The notes under the pieces are model-generated. The model had not been told where the DNA came from. It searched no databases and saw only the letters and a list, made by a program, of their open reading frames with translations. This document shows, in pieces, positions 1-9,191 of a DNA stretch of 64,000 bases. Position 1 is the first letter of the stretch. Each line of letters begins with the position of its first letter. The stretch is from Sabulicella glaciei (GTDB lineage: Bacteria; Pseudomonadota; Alphaproteobacteria; Acetobacterales; Acetobacteraceae), in the NCBI RefSeq assembly GCF_026183895.1, contig NZ_JAPFQI010000018.1, forward strand, positions 24,644 to 88,643. The letters are read 5' to 3'. Both the position numbers and the translations under genes were made by a program.

Positions 1-258
1 ACGGGGTCGTGAGCCCACATGTGCCGCATCCCTGTCTCATCTTTGCTGCAAGCCTGCGTCGGGAAAAGAGAACAAACGCATGAGTGGGCCGGGACGGCTC
101 AAACGAGTGCATCCTTGGCGCAGCGATGCGGCAGGGATGTGGTGATTTTGAGAAGCCGACTTCGACCGTTTCGGTGGTTGGGCGAACCAAGACAGGGAGA
201 CAAGGGTATGAATGCGATCAGCTGATGGGACGGCCGTCCCGTGGTGAGGCAAGCAACG

Positions 259-863
259 ATGATCGAGGCCCCAGCTGGGGATGAAGGGGTGATGATGAGC
301 CGCCTGGATGGAGCCGAGGAAGTCGTGGTGTTCGACACCGAGACCACCGGCACGTCCCAGCATGACCGGGTGGTGTCGCTGGGCATGCTGCGTCTTTCAC
401 CCGAGCTGGAACTGATCGACAGCCTGCATCTGGTCTTCAACCCGGGCCGGCCGAACAACCCCTTCGCCCAGTCGGTCCATGGACTGACCGACGCCTATCT
501 ACGTCGGCAGGACCCGTTTGAGCGTCATGCCGAGAGCATCCTGGCTTTCAGCCGGGTGCGGTGCTGGTGGCGCACAACCTGTCCTTCGATCTTCGGATGA
601 GAGGCCAGGAGTTCGGGCGCCTCGGGGTTGGCGGCTTCGACGCGTCAGCGCCGCGGTGCTGCACCGTCCATGGCTGGCGGAAGCGGTACCCGGGCAAGCG
701 GGGCAAGCTCGATCTGGTCCTCGCCGAGATCGGGCTGAGCCGGGATGGTCACATTCACGGCGCCTACGAGGATGCCGTTCTGGCCGCGCAGGTGCTACGC
801 CACCTCCACGACCGGCCGTGCTTCGGGGCGATGCGTTTCATCCCTTCCAGCAGTGAGCGATAG
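259..863 (+). pseudogene. DnaQ-like 3'-5' exonuclease, frameshifted
   Basis: Broken DEDDh exonuclease of the DnaQ/epsilon family. The Exo I motif (DTETTG, near 334), Exo II (HNLSFD, near 573) and Exo III (HGAYEDA, near 760) are all present, but Exo I lies in one frame and Exo II/III in another. The frames part at about 544-546; one extra base there would give AFQPGAVLVAHN across the join. The repaired product would be about 200 residues. The start is unsure: ATG at 259, 292 or 295. A full-length relative lies at 33994-35532 on the other strand, where the matching stretch reads ESADLVVAHNAPFD. The family role is exonuclease on DNA or RNA ends; the true substrate is unknown. A base-calling error could also explain the break. 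Confidence 0.75.
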
Positions 864-873
864 GGGAGGGGCC

Positions 874-1167
874 TTGGACGGATTCAAGAAGGAGCGGCGC
901 TGGGTGGTGCTCGTCACCGATGGCCGGTTCATGCTGCTGGGCCGCGACGCCGATCCCTCGGATGAACGGATTGAGGACCTCGAAGGCTCACTCAGCGAGC
1001 GCGGGCTGGCGGGGTGGCTGCTCATCATGGAGGGGGAGCCCACCGACGGGACCAAGCCCCGTCTCATGCAGGTTCGGTCGCTGGCCGAGCCCAAGACTTC
1101 TTTCGACAGTGCCGTGGATGCTTTCGTGAAGAACTATGCCTCCGGCCCGTCCGGGTTCTCGCACTGA
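874..1167 (+). CDS. hypothetical protein, 97 aa
   Basis: Small soluble protein (WVVLVTDGRFMLLGRD near the start) that I do not recognise. A TTG at 874 is chosen because GGGAGGG lies just upstream (864-870) and the gene follows the exonuclease stop at 863 by 10 bases, so the two are likely one transcript. Its last 100 bases overlap the end of the minus-strand reading frame 1064-1465, so one of the two tails may be wrong. Confidence 0.55.
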   Translation: MDGFKKERRWVVLVTDGRFMLLGRDADPSDERIEDLEGSLSERGLAGWLLIMEGEPTDGTKPRLMQVRSLAEPKTSFDSAVDAFVKNYASGPSGFSH

Positions 1168-1465
1168 GCACCCCGCTCAGGACAGCGCCCCCTGGGCCTT
1201 TCAGCACGAGTTCCATCGGCGCCCCGCTCCGGATGACTTGCACAGAGATCCGCATCGGCTCCCTTCCGCAAGCCGAGCAACGCAGGCGCCGAAGGAGGGC
1301 GGCGGCGGTCTCGCCGGGCCTGACCTGACTGGGCTGAAGCTGTACCCGCACGCCTCTCCGGCACCTTGGCTCGCAGTCGAGCGTGATCTCCGACCCCAAG
1401 AGGGCATCGGCCGGGCCAGCAAGGATTCGGTCGCGGATCTGGCGTGGCCGGAGGTTGTGACCCAT
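1064..1465 (-). CDS. hypothetical protein with CxxC pair
   Basis: About 133 residues. The first 100 look like real protein: IRDRILAGPADALLG, then ITLDCEPRC, then LRCSACGREP, so Cys pairs could bind a metal. The last ~30 residues are Arg/Ser-rich and overlap the plus-strand gene 874-1167; this tail may be out of frame. It sits 12 bases after the stop of the minus-strand gene 1478-2074, suggesting a short operon with that gene and the lipoprotein at 2032-2259. No function can be given. Confidence 0.5.
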   Translation of the reverse strand: MGHNLRPRQIRDRILAGPADALLGSEITLDCEPRCRRGVRVQLQPSQVRPGETAAALLRRLRCSACGREPMRISVQVIRSGAPMELVLKGPGGAVLSGVLSARTRTGRRHSSSRKHPRHCRKKSWARPATEPA

Positions 1466-1477
1466 GCGGAAACTGGC

Positions 1478-2074
1478 TCAGCGGAATGGGGCGGTGACCT
1501 GCCAAAGCTGATCGGCGCCGGCAAGGGACACATCGTTGTCCAAGATAGACCGGACGCCGACGAGCTGCGCCGCGAGGGTGGTTCCGCCACGCAGTTGACG
1601 GGTGAGTGCCGCAGCCGCCGGCCCGGTGATCTGACAGCTATCCAAGGCGCCCCGGCAGGTCGCACTGATCGGCGGGTGGCGGTCCACTCGCAGGCGAGCA
1701 GCCTGGATGGGCCGCTCACTGACGATGCTCCAGCTTTGGCCGCCATCGACCGTGAAAAGGGAGCCTCCCATGTTGGCTCCACCCATCCCGATGCCGAGAC
1801 GAATGGAAAGCGTGCATCGCACCCTGTCGGTGAAGCGGTCACAGGCGCAGTCAGCGCCAAGGTCTGGGTTGCCGCCTACCTGTTCTTGCCGAAAGGGGAG
1901 GGGCGAAGGAGGTGCCGCCTCCCGGCGCGCTTGGCTTTCCCTTTGGACGCTTTGGGCCTGAGCGACCGGGTGGTTCGTCAGAAGTGCCGTGTCAGCCTGA
2001 AGCCCGTATGGGCGGGGCACCAGTTCCATACTTAACCACGCATTGTGATGGGCCTGAGCAAGCTCCATTGCCAC
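1478..2074 (-). CDS. hypothetical protein, possibly periplasmic
   Basis: The C-terminal ~115 residues look real, with DRFTDRVRCTLSI, an LFTVDGGQSWSIV stretch and a Cys pair (ATCRGALDSCQ). The pattern is loosely like invasion-associated locus B (IalB) periplasmic proteins, but this is a weak guess. The first ~60 residues are Pro/Arg/Gln-rich, lack a signal peptide and overlap the lipoprotein gene, so the true start is probably further in or a frameshift hides a signal sequence. It lies between two other minus-strand small genes. Confidence 0.45.
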   Translation of the reverse strand: MAMELAQAHHNAWLSMELVPRPYGLQADTALLTNHPVAQAQSVQRESQARREAAPPSPLPFRQEQVGGNPDLGADCACDRFTDRVRCTLSIRLGIGMGGANMGGSLFTVDGGQSWSIVSERPIQAARLRVDRHPPISATCRGALDSCQITGPAAAALTRQLRGGTTLAAQLVGVRSILDNDVSLAGADQLWQVTAPFR

Positions 2075-2259
2075 AGAGCGTCGCTGGCTTCGGTGCCGCT
2101 CTGCTCCAGCGGAAAGCGCCGCTCCATTTCAGCAAGCCGCTCCCTCCAGTCGGCTTGCACGGCTTGAAGCTGATGAGGCTGGGTTGGCGCGGGCAGGGGA
2201 GATGTCGCACACCCAGCGAGGGCAGTGGCAGCAAACAGGGCAAAGGCGGCCAGCTTCAC
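2032..2259 (-). CDS. small lipoprotein, 75 aa
   Basis: Short signal peptide with hydrophobic core (LAAFALFAATALAG) and a clear lipobox LAGC at residues 14-17, so the mature protein should be lipid-anchored at a membrane. The rest is a short helical Gln/Arg/Glu-rich tail (QADWRERLAEMERRF). The GTG start at 2259 has GGGAGA upstream. It is the first of three closely packed minus-strand genes. Function unknown. Confidence 0.65.
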   Translation of the reverse strand: MKLAAFALFAATALAGCATSPLPAPTQPHQLQAVQADWRERLAEMERRFPLEQSGTEASDALWQWSLLRPITMRG

Positions 2260-2544
2260 GTCGAGGTCTCCCGTTCGGCTCTATCGAAAACTGGCCCGGA
2301 GCCGCTGTCGATCCTCTGGCCGCGCTCGCTCCCTCGGATTTCACGCCCCTTGCGGACAGTCACCCGGTTAGACCCTGGTCGATAGCCGACGCGCCGGCTC
2401 GCTCTCTTCAATGCTTTCGAGAGGCAAACTTGGCTGCATCTCCACAGCACGCCTAAGCGCCGTTCAATCGTGGACTCCTGGACCGCGTAGTCGCCAACCT
2501 GAGGGGCGGCTTATGTGAAGCCGAGCAAACGACGGAGAGGCAAG

Positions 2545-3525
2545 ATGACCAAACCCGTGTCAGATGAGGCTGGCGAGCCGGTTCCCCAGCCCGTGTCGGG
2601 AAAGGCGGTCATCTACACTGCCCGAGGCGGTTACGACGTGATCCGGATCATTGAGCGTACCGTGCGGGCGCCGGCTGCTGGCGAAGTCCGCATCCGCGTC
2701 CAGGCCGCGGCGGTCAACCCCACCGACATCGTCGTGCGCGACCCCGGGCGCGGCGAGCCGCCCCTGACCCCCGGCATGGACGCAGCGGGCCACGTAGAGG
2801 CTGTCGGCCGAGGGGTGCCACAGCGCCTCCGCGTCGGGGACGCGGTGATGGCGGCCGTCACGCCGATCCGGGCCGAAGGCGGTGCCCAGGCGGCGCATAT
2901 CATCGCCCCGGCCGCCTCGGTGGTTCCCATCCCCAAGGGCGTCTCGCTTGCGGAAGCGTCCACTCTGCCCATGAATGGCCTGACTGCCTTGTCCGCCCTG
3001 GAGATCGCCGGTCTCTCCCCGGGGAAAATGCTGGCCGTGAGCGGCGGCGCGGGCCTCTTGGCGTGCTACACGATCGCGATTGCGAAGCGGCAGGGGCTGC
3101 GGGTGATCGCTGATGCGAAGCCAGATGAGTTCGGGCTGGTGCGCAGTTACGGCGCGGACGTCGTGGTGTCGCGCGGGCCAGGCTTCGCCGCGGCGATCCG
3201 TGCGGCGGCGCCTGAGGGCGTCGATGCCCTGCTCGACACGGCGCTCCTGCGCGAGAGCGCCTTCCCCGCCATCCGAGACGGGGGCGTGTGCGTCTCAGTC
3301 CGCCGCTGGGACGATGCCCCGAGCGAACGCGGCATCCAGGTCAAGCTCGTGTGGGCAGGTGAGGTGCTGGAGCGCACCGAGTGGCTGGAGCAGCTTCGGG
3401 ATATGGCCGAAAGCGGCGTGATCAAACTCCGGGTGACGGGGGAGTACGCACCCGAGCAGGTCGCTGACGCCCAGCGCGCGCTGACGGCGGGCGGTCTGCG
3501 TGGTCGGCCTGTGATCATCTTCTGA
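2545..3525 (+). CDS. zinc-independent MDR alcohol/quinone oxidoreductase
   Basis: Medium-chain dehydrogenase/reductase of the quinone-oxidoreductase branch, 326 aa. The N-terminal GroES-like half has AAAVNPTDIVVRD and GMDAAGHVEAVG; the Rossmann half has SGGAGLLACYTIAIAK as the NAD(P)H-binding turn. No zinc-site cysteines are visible, which fits the NADPH:quinone reductase type. ATG 2545 is chosen over 2515 because GGAGAGG precedes it. Gene order gives no clear substrate. Confidence 0.85.
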   Translation: MTKPVSDEAGEPVPQPVSGKAVIYTARGGYDVIRIIERTVRAPAAGEVRIRVQAAAVNPTDIVVRDPGRGEPPLTPGMDAAGHVEAVGRGVPQRLRVGDAVMAAVTPIRAEGGAQAAHIIAPAASVVPIPKGVSLAEASTLPMNGLTALSALEIAGLSPGKMLAVSGGAGLLACYTIAIAKRQGLRVIADAKPDEFGLVRSYGADVVVSRGPGFAAAIRAAAPEGVDALLDTALLRESAFPAIRDGGVCVSVRRWDDAPSERGIQVKLVWAGEVLERTEWLEQLRDMAESGVIKLRVTGEYAPEQVADAQRALTAGGLRGRPVIIF

Positions 3526-3577
3526 GGAAGACAGGTAGCGCCCACGCAAAGTCTTGCGGAGACGGAACTCCTTGTTC

Positions 3578-3853
3578 CTATGCTCCCTTTCCGGCCGAGC
3601 GCATGAAAAGAAGAACCCGGCCGCAAGGCCGGGTATGGTGCAGATCACGCTCTTGCCTCGTCCTGTGCATCCCGAGAAGCCGGACGGGTGCTTGCACGCC
3701 ACGCGGCACTTGAACAACGCCGGTTCCTCGGGCCTCCAGGGCCTTCATCTGTCGCTGCCAGGACTCAAAGGCGAGGGCACGGTCCGGACAGTAAAGGTCG
3801 AGGCGAAGTTCCTCCAGCGCGTCTTCGTCCAACTCATCGAGGGGGATGCCCAT
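3578..3853 (-). CDS. small hypothetical protein
   Basis: 91 residues starting MGIPLDELDEDALEELRLDLY, with an acidic helical N-terminal half. ATG 3853 has AAGGAGA upstream, a good site. The second half is basic and reads through the hairpin at 3616-3633, so the real protein may end sooner and a frameshift is possible. Function unknown. Confidence 0.5.
   Translation of the reverse strand: MGIPLDELDEDALEELRLDLYCPDRALAFESWQRQMKALEARGTGVVQVPRGVQAPVRLLGMHRTRQERDLHHTRPCGRVLLFMRSAGKGA
3616..3633 (-). terminator. rho-independent terminator
   Basis: Perfect 7-bp stem CCCGGCC/GGCCGGG with GCAA loop. Read on the minus strand it is followed by TTCTTCTTTT. It would end transcription of the small minus-strand gene and could also act on read-through from the oxidoreductase gene. 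Confidence 0.7.
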
Positions 3854-3930
3854 GGCCGGTCTCCTTGGCCGCCCCTTTTCCAGGAGTGGATGGGCGGTCT
3901 ACTCGCACGAACACCGCACTCCCGCCGCCC

Positions 3931-4923
3931 TCAGTCCAGCGATGCCCCTGAGGCTTCGACCAGACCCTGCCAGACCTTCTCTTGCTCTTTCACATATTGA
4001 GTGAAGGCCGACGGGCTCTCGTCCCACACGGTGGTGAACCCCATCGGCTCGAGCCGCGCCTTGAACTCATCGGAGCGGACGACCTGCACCAAGGCTTCGT
4101 GCAAGCGCTGGATCACGGGAGCCGGCGTGCGCGCGGGGGCGGATATCGAGTACCAGGACTGCATATCGATGTTCGCCTGGGGGAGCACTTCCTTCATGCC
4201 CGGCACGTCGCGCAGCTCGGGCACATAGGTGATGCGCTCGGCGCTGCCCACGGCCAACGGCCGGAAGCGGCCCGAACGGACATGCGGCATCAGTGCCGGG
4301 ATCACGTCGAACATCATGTCGATCGTGCCGGCCAGCAGGTCCGTGATAGCCGGGCCACCTCCCCTGTACGGGATGTGGGCGATGTCCATGCCTGCCGCGC
4401 GGTTGATGGAAGAGAGCGTCAGATGGCTCGTTGTGCCCGTGCCGGAGGAGCCCAGGCTGATGCGCCCCGGCGCGGCCTTCGCGGCGGCGACGAGATCGGC
4501 GAAGGTCCGCCAGGGCCGGTCGGCGTTCACCACCAGCAGCACCGTCCCGGTCGAGACGCGGGTCACGTGGGCCAGGTCACGCTCCGGGTCGAAGGGCATG
4601 GAGCGGCGGTAGAGGAACTTGTTCGCCGCCAAGAGGGCCGCTGTGCTGAGAAGGATGGTGTGCCCATCCGGCTCGGTCTTTGCCACGACATCGGCGCCAA
4701 TGTTCCCGCCTGCGCCGCCGCGGTTATCTACCAGAAAGGTCTGACCAAGGATGGGCTGCAACCGCTCGGCCAAAAGGCGGGAGGTGATGTCGGCCGCTCC
4801 TCCCGGCGCAAAGGGCACGATGATCCGCACGGAGCGGGTGGGGTAGCTCCCCTGGGCTAAGGCCAAGCCCGGTGCAGCGAGAAGGACGGAGACTCCCAGC
4901 AGTTGGCGCCGTGTCATGCTCAT
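3931..4923 (-). CDS. Bug/TctC periplasmic solute receptor
   Basis: Extracytoplasmic receptor of the tripartite tricarboxylate transporter (TctC/Bug) family, 330 aa, the normal length. The signal peptide carries RRQLLG and ends at ALALAQ; the first mature strand reads VRIIVPFAPGGAADI, followed by DNRGGAGG. It would bind a small carboxylate in the periplasm. No TctA or TctB membrane partner is near. It is in the same direction as the next Bug gene but about 270 bases downstream of it. Confidence 0.9.
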   Translation of the reverse strand: MSMTRRQLLGVSVLLAAPGLALAQGSYPTRSVRIIVPFAPGGAADITSRLLAERLQPILGQTFLVDNRGGAGGNIGADVVAKTEPDGHTILLSTAALLAANKFLYRRSMPFDPERDLAHVTRVSTGTVLLVVNADRPWRTFADLVAAAKAAPGRISLGSSGTGTTSHLTLSSINRAAGMDIAHIPYRGGGPAITDLLAGTIDMMFDVIPALMPHVRSGRFRPLAVGSAERITYVPELRDVPGMKEVLPQANIDMQSWYSISAPARTPAPVIQRLHEALVQVVRSDEFKARLEPMGFTTVWDESPSAFTQYVKEQEKVWQGLVEASGASLD

Positions 4924-5194
4924 GCAGTGCTCTCCTTGGCAGTGCGGATAGTGGGCAGCGAAGTGCTAATGGCCACCAACCAACCGCCGAAATCCTTTCG
5001 AGCGCCACGGCAAGCAGAGAACACAAAGCATCTGCGCGCTGATCGAGGCACCTCGTTCGGCCGACCACGTGGCGTTCTGGACAGCGGGCGAGAGGCAGTA
5101 TGCGACCAGAGGTCCTCAGCGCGCATGCCTGCCAAGATTTCCGTTTGCGCGAGGCCACACAGGCTCACAATCAGCCCACCGGAAGCACGGTTCT

Positions 5195-6172
5195 TCAAAG
5201 ACGGATGCCGCGTGCCCGAACAAGTTCCCCGAGCTTCGAGGTCTCTTCGCTGAGCAATCTCCCAAATTCGGTCGGACTAAGAACGAAAGGCTGCATGTCC
5301 GGCGTCAAGCGATTGCGAAGACCCTCACTCTGGAGTGCCCCACCGATGGAGCGGTGGAGCTTTTCGATCACTGGTGCTGGCGTGCCTGCAGGCATCATGA
5401 GGCCGTGGAAGTAGCTGTAGTCGATCGGGAAGCCTGCTTCGGAGAAGGTCGGTAGATCAGGTAGGGCTGGAAGGCGCTCAGGCGTCGAGATCCCGATGAT
5501 CCGTGCGTTGCCGGCACGATGCTGCTCCAGCACATTCATGCAGGAGATGCAGACGGCCGGGAGGTTGCCTGCAATCAAGTCCGTCACCGCCAGCGTCTCG
5601 CCACGGTAGCCAACATTGTCCAGCTCAATGCCCGTCTGCCCCCGCAGCATTTCCATCAGAATCTGTCCCGTGCTGGCGTTTCCAAGAGTTCCGTAGCTGA
5701 GCGTACCCTGACGCTTCACGTAGTCTACAAACTCGCGGACGTTCGTTGCTGGGACAGCCTTGCCGACTGCCAACACCATTGGGGCTTTGAAGGTGGGCGT
5801 CAGCGGCAAGAATTCGGACATGCGATACGATAGACTTGGCATCAGCAAAGGGTTGAGTGTCATCGCAGCGTAAAGCATGTACCCGATGGTGTAGCCATCG
5901 GGCGCCGACCGGGCGATTGCCTCGCTGGCGAGAATTCCGTTTGCGCCGGGCCGGTTCTCGACCACCACGGGCTGTCCCAATTCACCGCGCAGCGTCTCCG
6001 AGAGGAAGCGGCTAATCGTGTCGGAGATGCCACCGGCAGCGACCGGCACAATAATCCGGAGTGGACGGCTCGGAAAGGCAGGCTGGGCGAGGGCAGGGCG
6101 CGCCAAGCCGGGAGCCGCGCCGAACGAGAGTGCCGCTATGAGGCTCGCCCGTCGTGAAATTCTGAAGCGCAA
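5195..6172 (-). CDS. Bug/TctC periplasmic solute receptor
   Basis: TctC/Bug receptor of 325 aa. Signal peptide with SRRASLIAAL and cleavage after RPALAQ; typical LRIIVPVAAGGISDT and ENRPGANG motifs. A TTG start at 6172 is chosen because GGAGGA lies 8 bases upstream; a longer frame from 6193 would overlap that site. It is divergent from the TetR gene, and a candidate TetR operator lies in the gap, so the regulator probably controls this gene. Confidence 0.88.
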   Translation of the reverse strand: MRFRISRRASLIAALSFGAAPGLARPALAQPAFPSRPLRIIVPVAAGGISDTISRFLSETLRGELGQPVVVENRPGANGILASEAIARSAPDGYTIGYMLYAAMTLNPLLMPSLSYRMSEFLPLTPTFKAPMVLAVGKAVPATNVREFVDYVKRQGTLSYGTLGNASTGQILMEMLRGQTGIELDNVGYRGETLAVTDLIAGNLPAVCISCMNVLEQHRAGNARIIGISTPERLPALPDLPTFSEAGFPIDYSYFHGLMMPAGTPAPVIEKLHRSIGGALQSEGLRNRLTPDMQPFVLSPTEFGRLLSEETSKLGELVRARGIRL

Positions 6173-6235
6173 GGTGGTATTCCTCCGAGACAAGATCGCG
6201 CCTCTGTCGAGCGCATTGCCTTCATCGGAATGATA

Positions 6236-6253
6236 ACTTACTTACGAGTCAAG
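6236..6253. promoter_or_regulatory. candidate TetR operator, site 1
   Basis: Left half ACTTACT, four-base spacer TACG, right half AGTCAAG. It resembles the better palindrome at 6925-6942 (consensus ACTTACT-N4-AGTAAGT). It lies in the gap between the divergent Bug and TetR genes, just before the TetR ribosome-binding site (AAGGA, 6251-6255). Confidence 0.65.
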
Positions 6254-6262
6254 GAATTTTGA

Positions 6263-6940
6263 ATGAGCATCCTGCCTGTGACGACCCTTTCCAACGAGCC
6301 CCGAGTGCAGATGCGAGACGAGATCAAGCGGGTCGCAGCGAGGCTGCTGACGCTGAGAGGGTACCGTGGCGTAAGCTACGGTGACGTCGCCAGCGAACTC
6401 GAGATTACAACAACCAACATCCACTATCATTTCGGCCCGAAGGCCAGGCTCGTGGCGGCCGTGCTCGCCGACTATATCGAACGAGTGGGAGGCCGATACC
6501 GCGCGATATGGACGTCTCCGGCAACTACTCTTGCACAGAAGGTTAACGACACGGTAGCCTTCAACCGTGAGGCATTCGTTCGCCTGAACCCGACCGGGAC
6601 CGAAGGAAATTCCTGGAGTCTCATCACCCGTCTGTCTGCGGAGGGTGAAGCCCTCGACGACGTGATGCGCGAGCGCATCGTGGCCTTCCGGCGCGACATC
6701 CAGGCCAGTGCTGCGGTCGGGATCGAAACAGCGGTCCGCAATGGAGAGCTGCGGCCGGAAACACCGAGCCAGGAAATCGGTCGCCTCGTGGCAAGCTGCT
6801 TCCTTTACGCGGTTCATATCACGCGCGACAGCGGCGGATTTCGCGGATTGTCGCAACATTACGCTGTGCAGTTGGACCTTATTGAGCGGAGCTGGGGCGC
6901 CGCCCATCCCAAGGCGGTCAGGAAACTTATTGACAAGTAA
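6263..6940 (+). CDS. TetR-family transcriptional regulator
   Basis: 225 aa. The N-terminal helix-turn-helix has ARLLTLRGYRGVSYGDVA then TNIHYHFGPKARL, the standard TetR recognition-helix region; the rest is the ligand-binding helical domain. It stands between a divergent Bug receptor and the amidohydrolase/Rieske operon. Two matching palindromes flank it, one in its own promoter and one overlapping its stop codon ahead of the operon, so it likely represses both directions and responds to a pathway compound. Confidence 0.9.
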   Translation: MSILPVTTLSNEPRVQMRDEIKRVAARLLTLRGYRGVSYGDVASELEITTTNIHYHFGPKARLVAAVLADYIERVGGRYRAIWTSPATTLAQKVNDTVAFNREAFVRLNPTGTEGNSWSLITRLSAEGEALDDVMRERIVAFRRDIQASAAVGIETAVRNGELRPETPSQEIGRLVASCFLYAVHITRDSGGFRGLSQHYAVQLDLIERSWGAAHPKAVRKLIDK

Positions 6941-6942
6941 GT
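6925..6942. promoter_or_regulatory. candidate TetR operator, site 2
   Basis: ACTTATT, spacer GACA, AGTAAGT: the arms match in 6 of 7 positions. It overlaps the TetR stop codon (6938-6940) and lies about 70 bases before the ATG of the first amidohydrolase gene, a natural place to control the downstream operon. Confidence 0.7.
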
Positions 6943-7011
6943 ATCGCAAACCCTAGCGTTCTGCCAATGGCGCTGTCCAAGTGCTGCGCGTGGCTTCGAG
7001 GAGGAACGCGG

Positions 7012-8079
7012 ATGGGGCACATTGCCACCACCGGGATGATTGACTGCGACATTCATCCGGCTGTGCCGGGCATGAAGGCGCTGCTCCCTTACTTCGATGC
7101 ACATTGGCAGGAGGTCATTGACGCTCGTGGCGTTGATGGTCTCGACCTCGCCTACTACCCGCCCAATGCACCGATCAGCGCGCGTCCCGATTGGCGTGTC
7201 CCGGGCCGCAAGCCAGGCTCCACCCTAGCGGACATGCAGGTCCAGGCGCTTGACCCGTTTGGTATCAGCCGCGGCATCCTCAACTGCCTTTACGGCGGGC
7301 CGGCGATGTACAGTGCGGATCTCAGCGCCGCCATCTGCCGCGCGACCAACGCCTGGGTGGCAGCGGAATGGCTCGACAAGGACGACCGGCTGCGCGCCTC
7401 CATCGTCATCTCGACACAAAACATCGAGCTTGCTGTGGACGAGATTGAGCGGTGGGCGCCAGATCGTCGCTTCGTGCAGATCCTGGTACTGGGTGCCCAC
7501 GAGGCATTGCTGGGGCAGCGCCATCACTGGCCCATCTACAAGGCGGCAGAGAAGCACGGGCTGCCGATCGCCATTCACGCTGGAAGCGCAATGCGCCACG
7601 CGCCCACCGCGAATGGCTGGCCCTCAACGCTCTACGAGGAGCATTGCAGCTTCACCCTGACCTTCCAGAGCCAGCTTCTTAGCCTGATCGCCGAAGGGGT
7701 CTTCACGAAGTTCCCGGCGCTGCGTGTGGTGATGCTCGAATCCGGCATCGCTTGGCTACCCAGCTTCTTCTGGCGCGGGACAAAGATGTGGCGGGGAATG
7801 CGCAAGGAGATTCCCTGGGTTGACGCCTCGCCGGCCGAGATCGTGCGCGAACGGGTCCGTTTCTCACTGCAGACCTGGGATCTGCCGCAGGATCCAACCT
7901 ATCTCGATCAGCTGCTCGAACAGATCGACGCCGACGACATTTTCCTCTTCTCGACCGACTATCCGCACTGGCGCTTCGAGGGCGGCGATCCCACCCGGGG
8001 GCTGCCGAAGGCCTTGCTGAGCAAGGCCTTGCGTGACACGCCGCTCGCCACCTACCCCCGTCTGAAGGAGACCACGTGA
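7012..8079 (+). CDS. amidohydrolase-2 family metal hydrolase/decarboxylase
   Basis: 355 aa TIM-barrel enzyme of the amidohydrolase-2 (ACMSD / gamma-resorcylate decarboxylase-like) family. Visible metal-site landmarks are DCDIHP near the N-terminus, IHAGS mid-protein, and STDYPHW near the C-terminus. ATG 7012 is chosen over 6967 because GAGGAGGAA lies just upstream. It is the first gene of an overlapping operon. Family members hydrolyse or decarboxylate ring-cleavage or aromatic acid intermediates; the substrate is unknown. Confidence 0.85.
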   Translation: MGHIATTGMIDCDIHPAVPGMKALLPYFDAHWQEVIDARGVDGLDLAYYPPNAPISARPDWRVPGRKPGSTLADMQVQALDPFGISRGILNCLYGGPAMYSADLSAAICRATNAWVAAEWLDKDDRLRASIVISTQNIELAVDEIERWAPDRRFVQILVLGAHEALLGQRHHWPIYKAAEKHGLPIAIHAGSAMRHAPTANGWPSTLYEEHCSFTLTFQSQLLSLIAEGVFTKFPALRVVMLESGIAWLPSFFWRGTKMWRGMRKEIPWVDASPAEIVRERVRFSLQTWDLPQDPTYLDQLLEQIDADDIFLFSTDYPHWRFEGGDPTRGLPKALLSKALRDTPLATYPRLKETT

Positions 8080-9191
8080 TGAGCAGTTCGACGCTCCAGG
8101 CGCCGGTCCGCTCCGAGGACGCCGGGATCAAACTGGTGGATTGCGACATCCACCCCACCGTGCGCTCCATGAAGGATCTGCATCCTTACCTTTCCAGCCG
8201 CTGGCGCGAGCATCTGGACAGCTTCGGTCAGCGCTTTCGGCAAGCCTTTGTCTCCTCGACGGCCTTCCCGAAGGCGACGCCCGCGCTCGCTCGGCGCGAT
8301 GCCTGGCCTGAGGATGGGAGCCCGCCCGGCTCGGACCTCGCTTTGATGCAGCGCCAGCACCTGGACGCGAACGGCATCGACCGTGGGATGCTATTTCCGC
8401 TTTTTCCCCGCGCGCTGGATGAGCGCAATATCGACTGCGCCCATGCCGTCTGTCGCGCCATCAATGATTGGCAGGTAGCGGAGTGGATCGAGCCTGAGCC
8501 ACGCCTCAAGGGCACCATTACCGTCATGGCTGAGGACGCCGAAGGGGCGGTGGCGGAGATTGAGCGCTGCGCAAAGATGAAGGGATTCGCGCAGGTGGCG
8601 CTGGTTACCCGGCCGATCGAGCCGCTGGGCCGCAAGCGCTACTGGCCCATCTATGAAGCCGCGGCCCATCACGGCTTCCCGCTCGGCCTGCATAACTCCG
8701 GCAACAACGGCCATGCGGTGACCGGCGGCGGCGCGCCTTCCTTCTATTTCGAGGAGCACCAAGCCGTCTCTATGAGCCTGCACGCCATGGTGACGAGCTT
8801 CATCATCGAGGGCGTGCCGGAGCGCCTGCCTGACCTCAAGATTGTCGTCGTCGAGGGTGGCTTTGCCTGGGCAGCGCCCTTGGGCTGGCGAATGGACGGG
8901 CTCTTCGATCGCTTTCGCGGCGAGGTGCCCCATTTGAAAATGAAGCCCTCGGAATACCTGCGCCGCAACTTCTGGTGGACGACACAGCCCATGGAGGAGC
9001 CCGAGAAGCCCGAGCATCTGCGCCAGCTGCTCGATTGGATGGGCTGGGACCGGATCGTTTTCGCGTCCGACTATCCGCACTGGGATTCGGACGACCCCCG
9101 CCACGCCTTCAAGATCCGCATGAGCGAGGCGGAGAGGCAGGGCATCTTCGCCGGCAACGCTCAGGCGATCTACGGAGACCTCCTGGCATGA
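8079..9191 (+). CDS. amidohydrolase-2 family metal hydrolase/decarboxylase
   Basis: 370 aa paralogue of the preceding gene: DCDIHP at the N-terminus, LHNSG mid-protein, and SDYPHWDSDDP near the end. The ATG overlaps the preceding TGA by one base (a GTG at 8076 is also possible). Two related enzymes in series suggest two steps on similar substrates, or two subunits; the sequence cannot tell which. Confidence 0.85.
   Translation: MSSSTLQAPVRSEDAGIKLVDCDIHPTVRSMKDLHPYLSSRWREHLDSFGQRFRQAFVSSTAFPKATPALARRDAWPEDGSPPGSDLALMQRQHLDANGIDRGMLFPLFPRALDERNIDCAHAVCRAINDWQVAEWIEPEPRLKGTITVMAEDAEGAVAEIERCAKMKGFAQVALVTRPIEPLGRKRYWPIYEAAAHHGFPLGLHNSGNNGHAVTGGGAPSFYFEEHQAVSMSLHAMVTSFIIEGVPERLPDLKIVVVEGGFAWAAPLGWRMDGLFDRFRGEVPHLKMKPSEYLRRNFWWTTQPMEEPEKPEHLRQLLDWMGWDRIVFASDYPHWDSDDPRHAFKIRMSEAERQGIFAGNAQAIYGDLLA

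Noticed and set aside
1136..2035. 299-residue plus-strand open frame
   Set aside because: Opposite to two minus-strand frames with better protein character; no ribosome site or domain.
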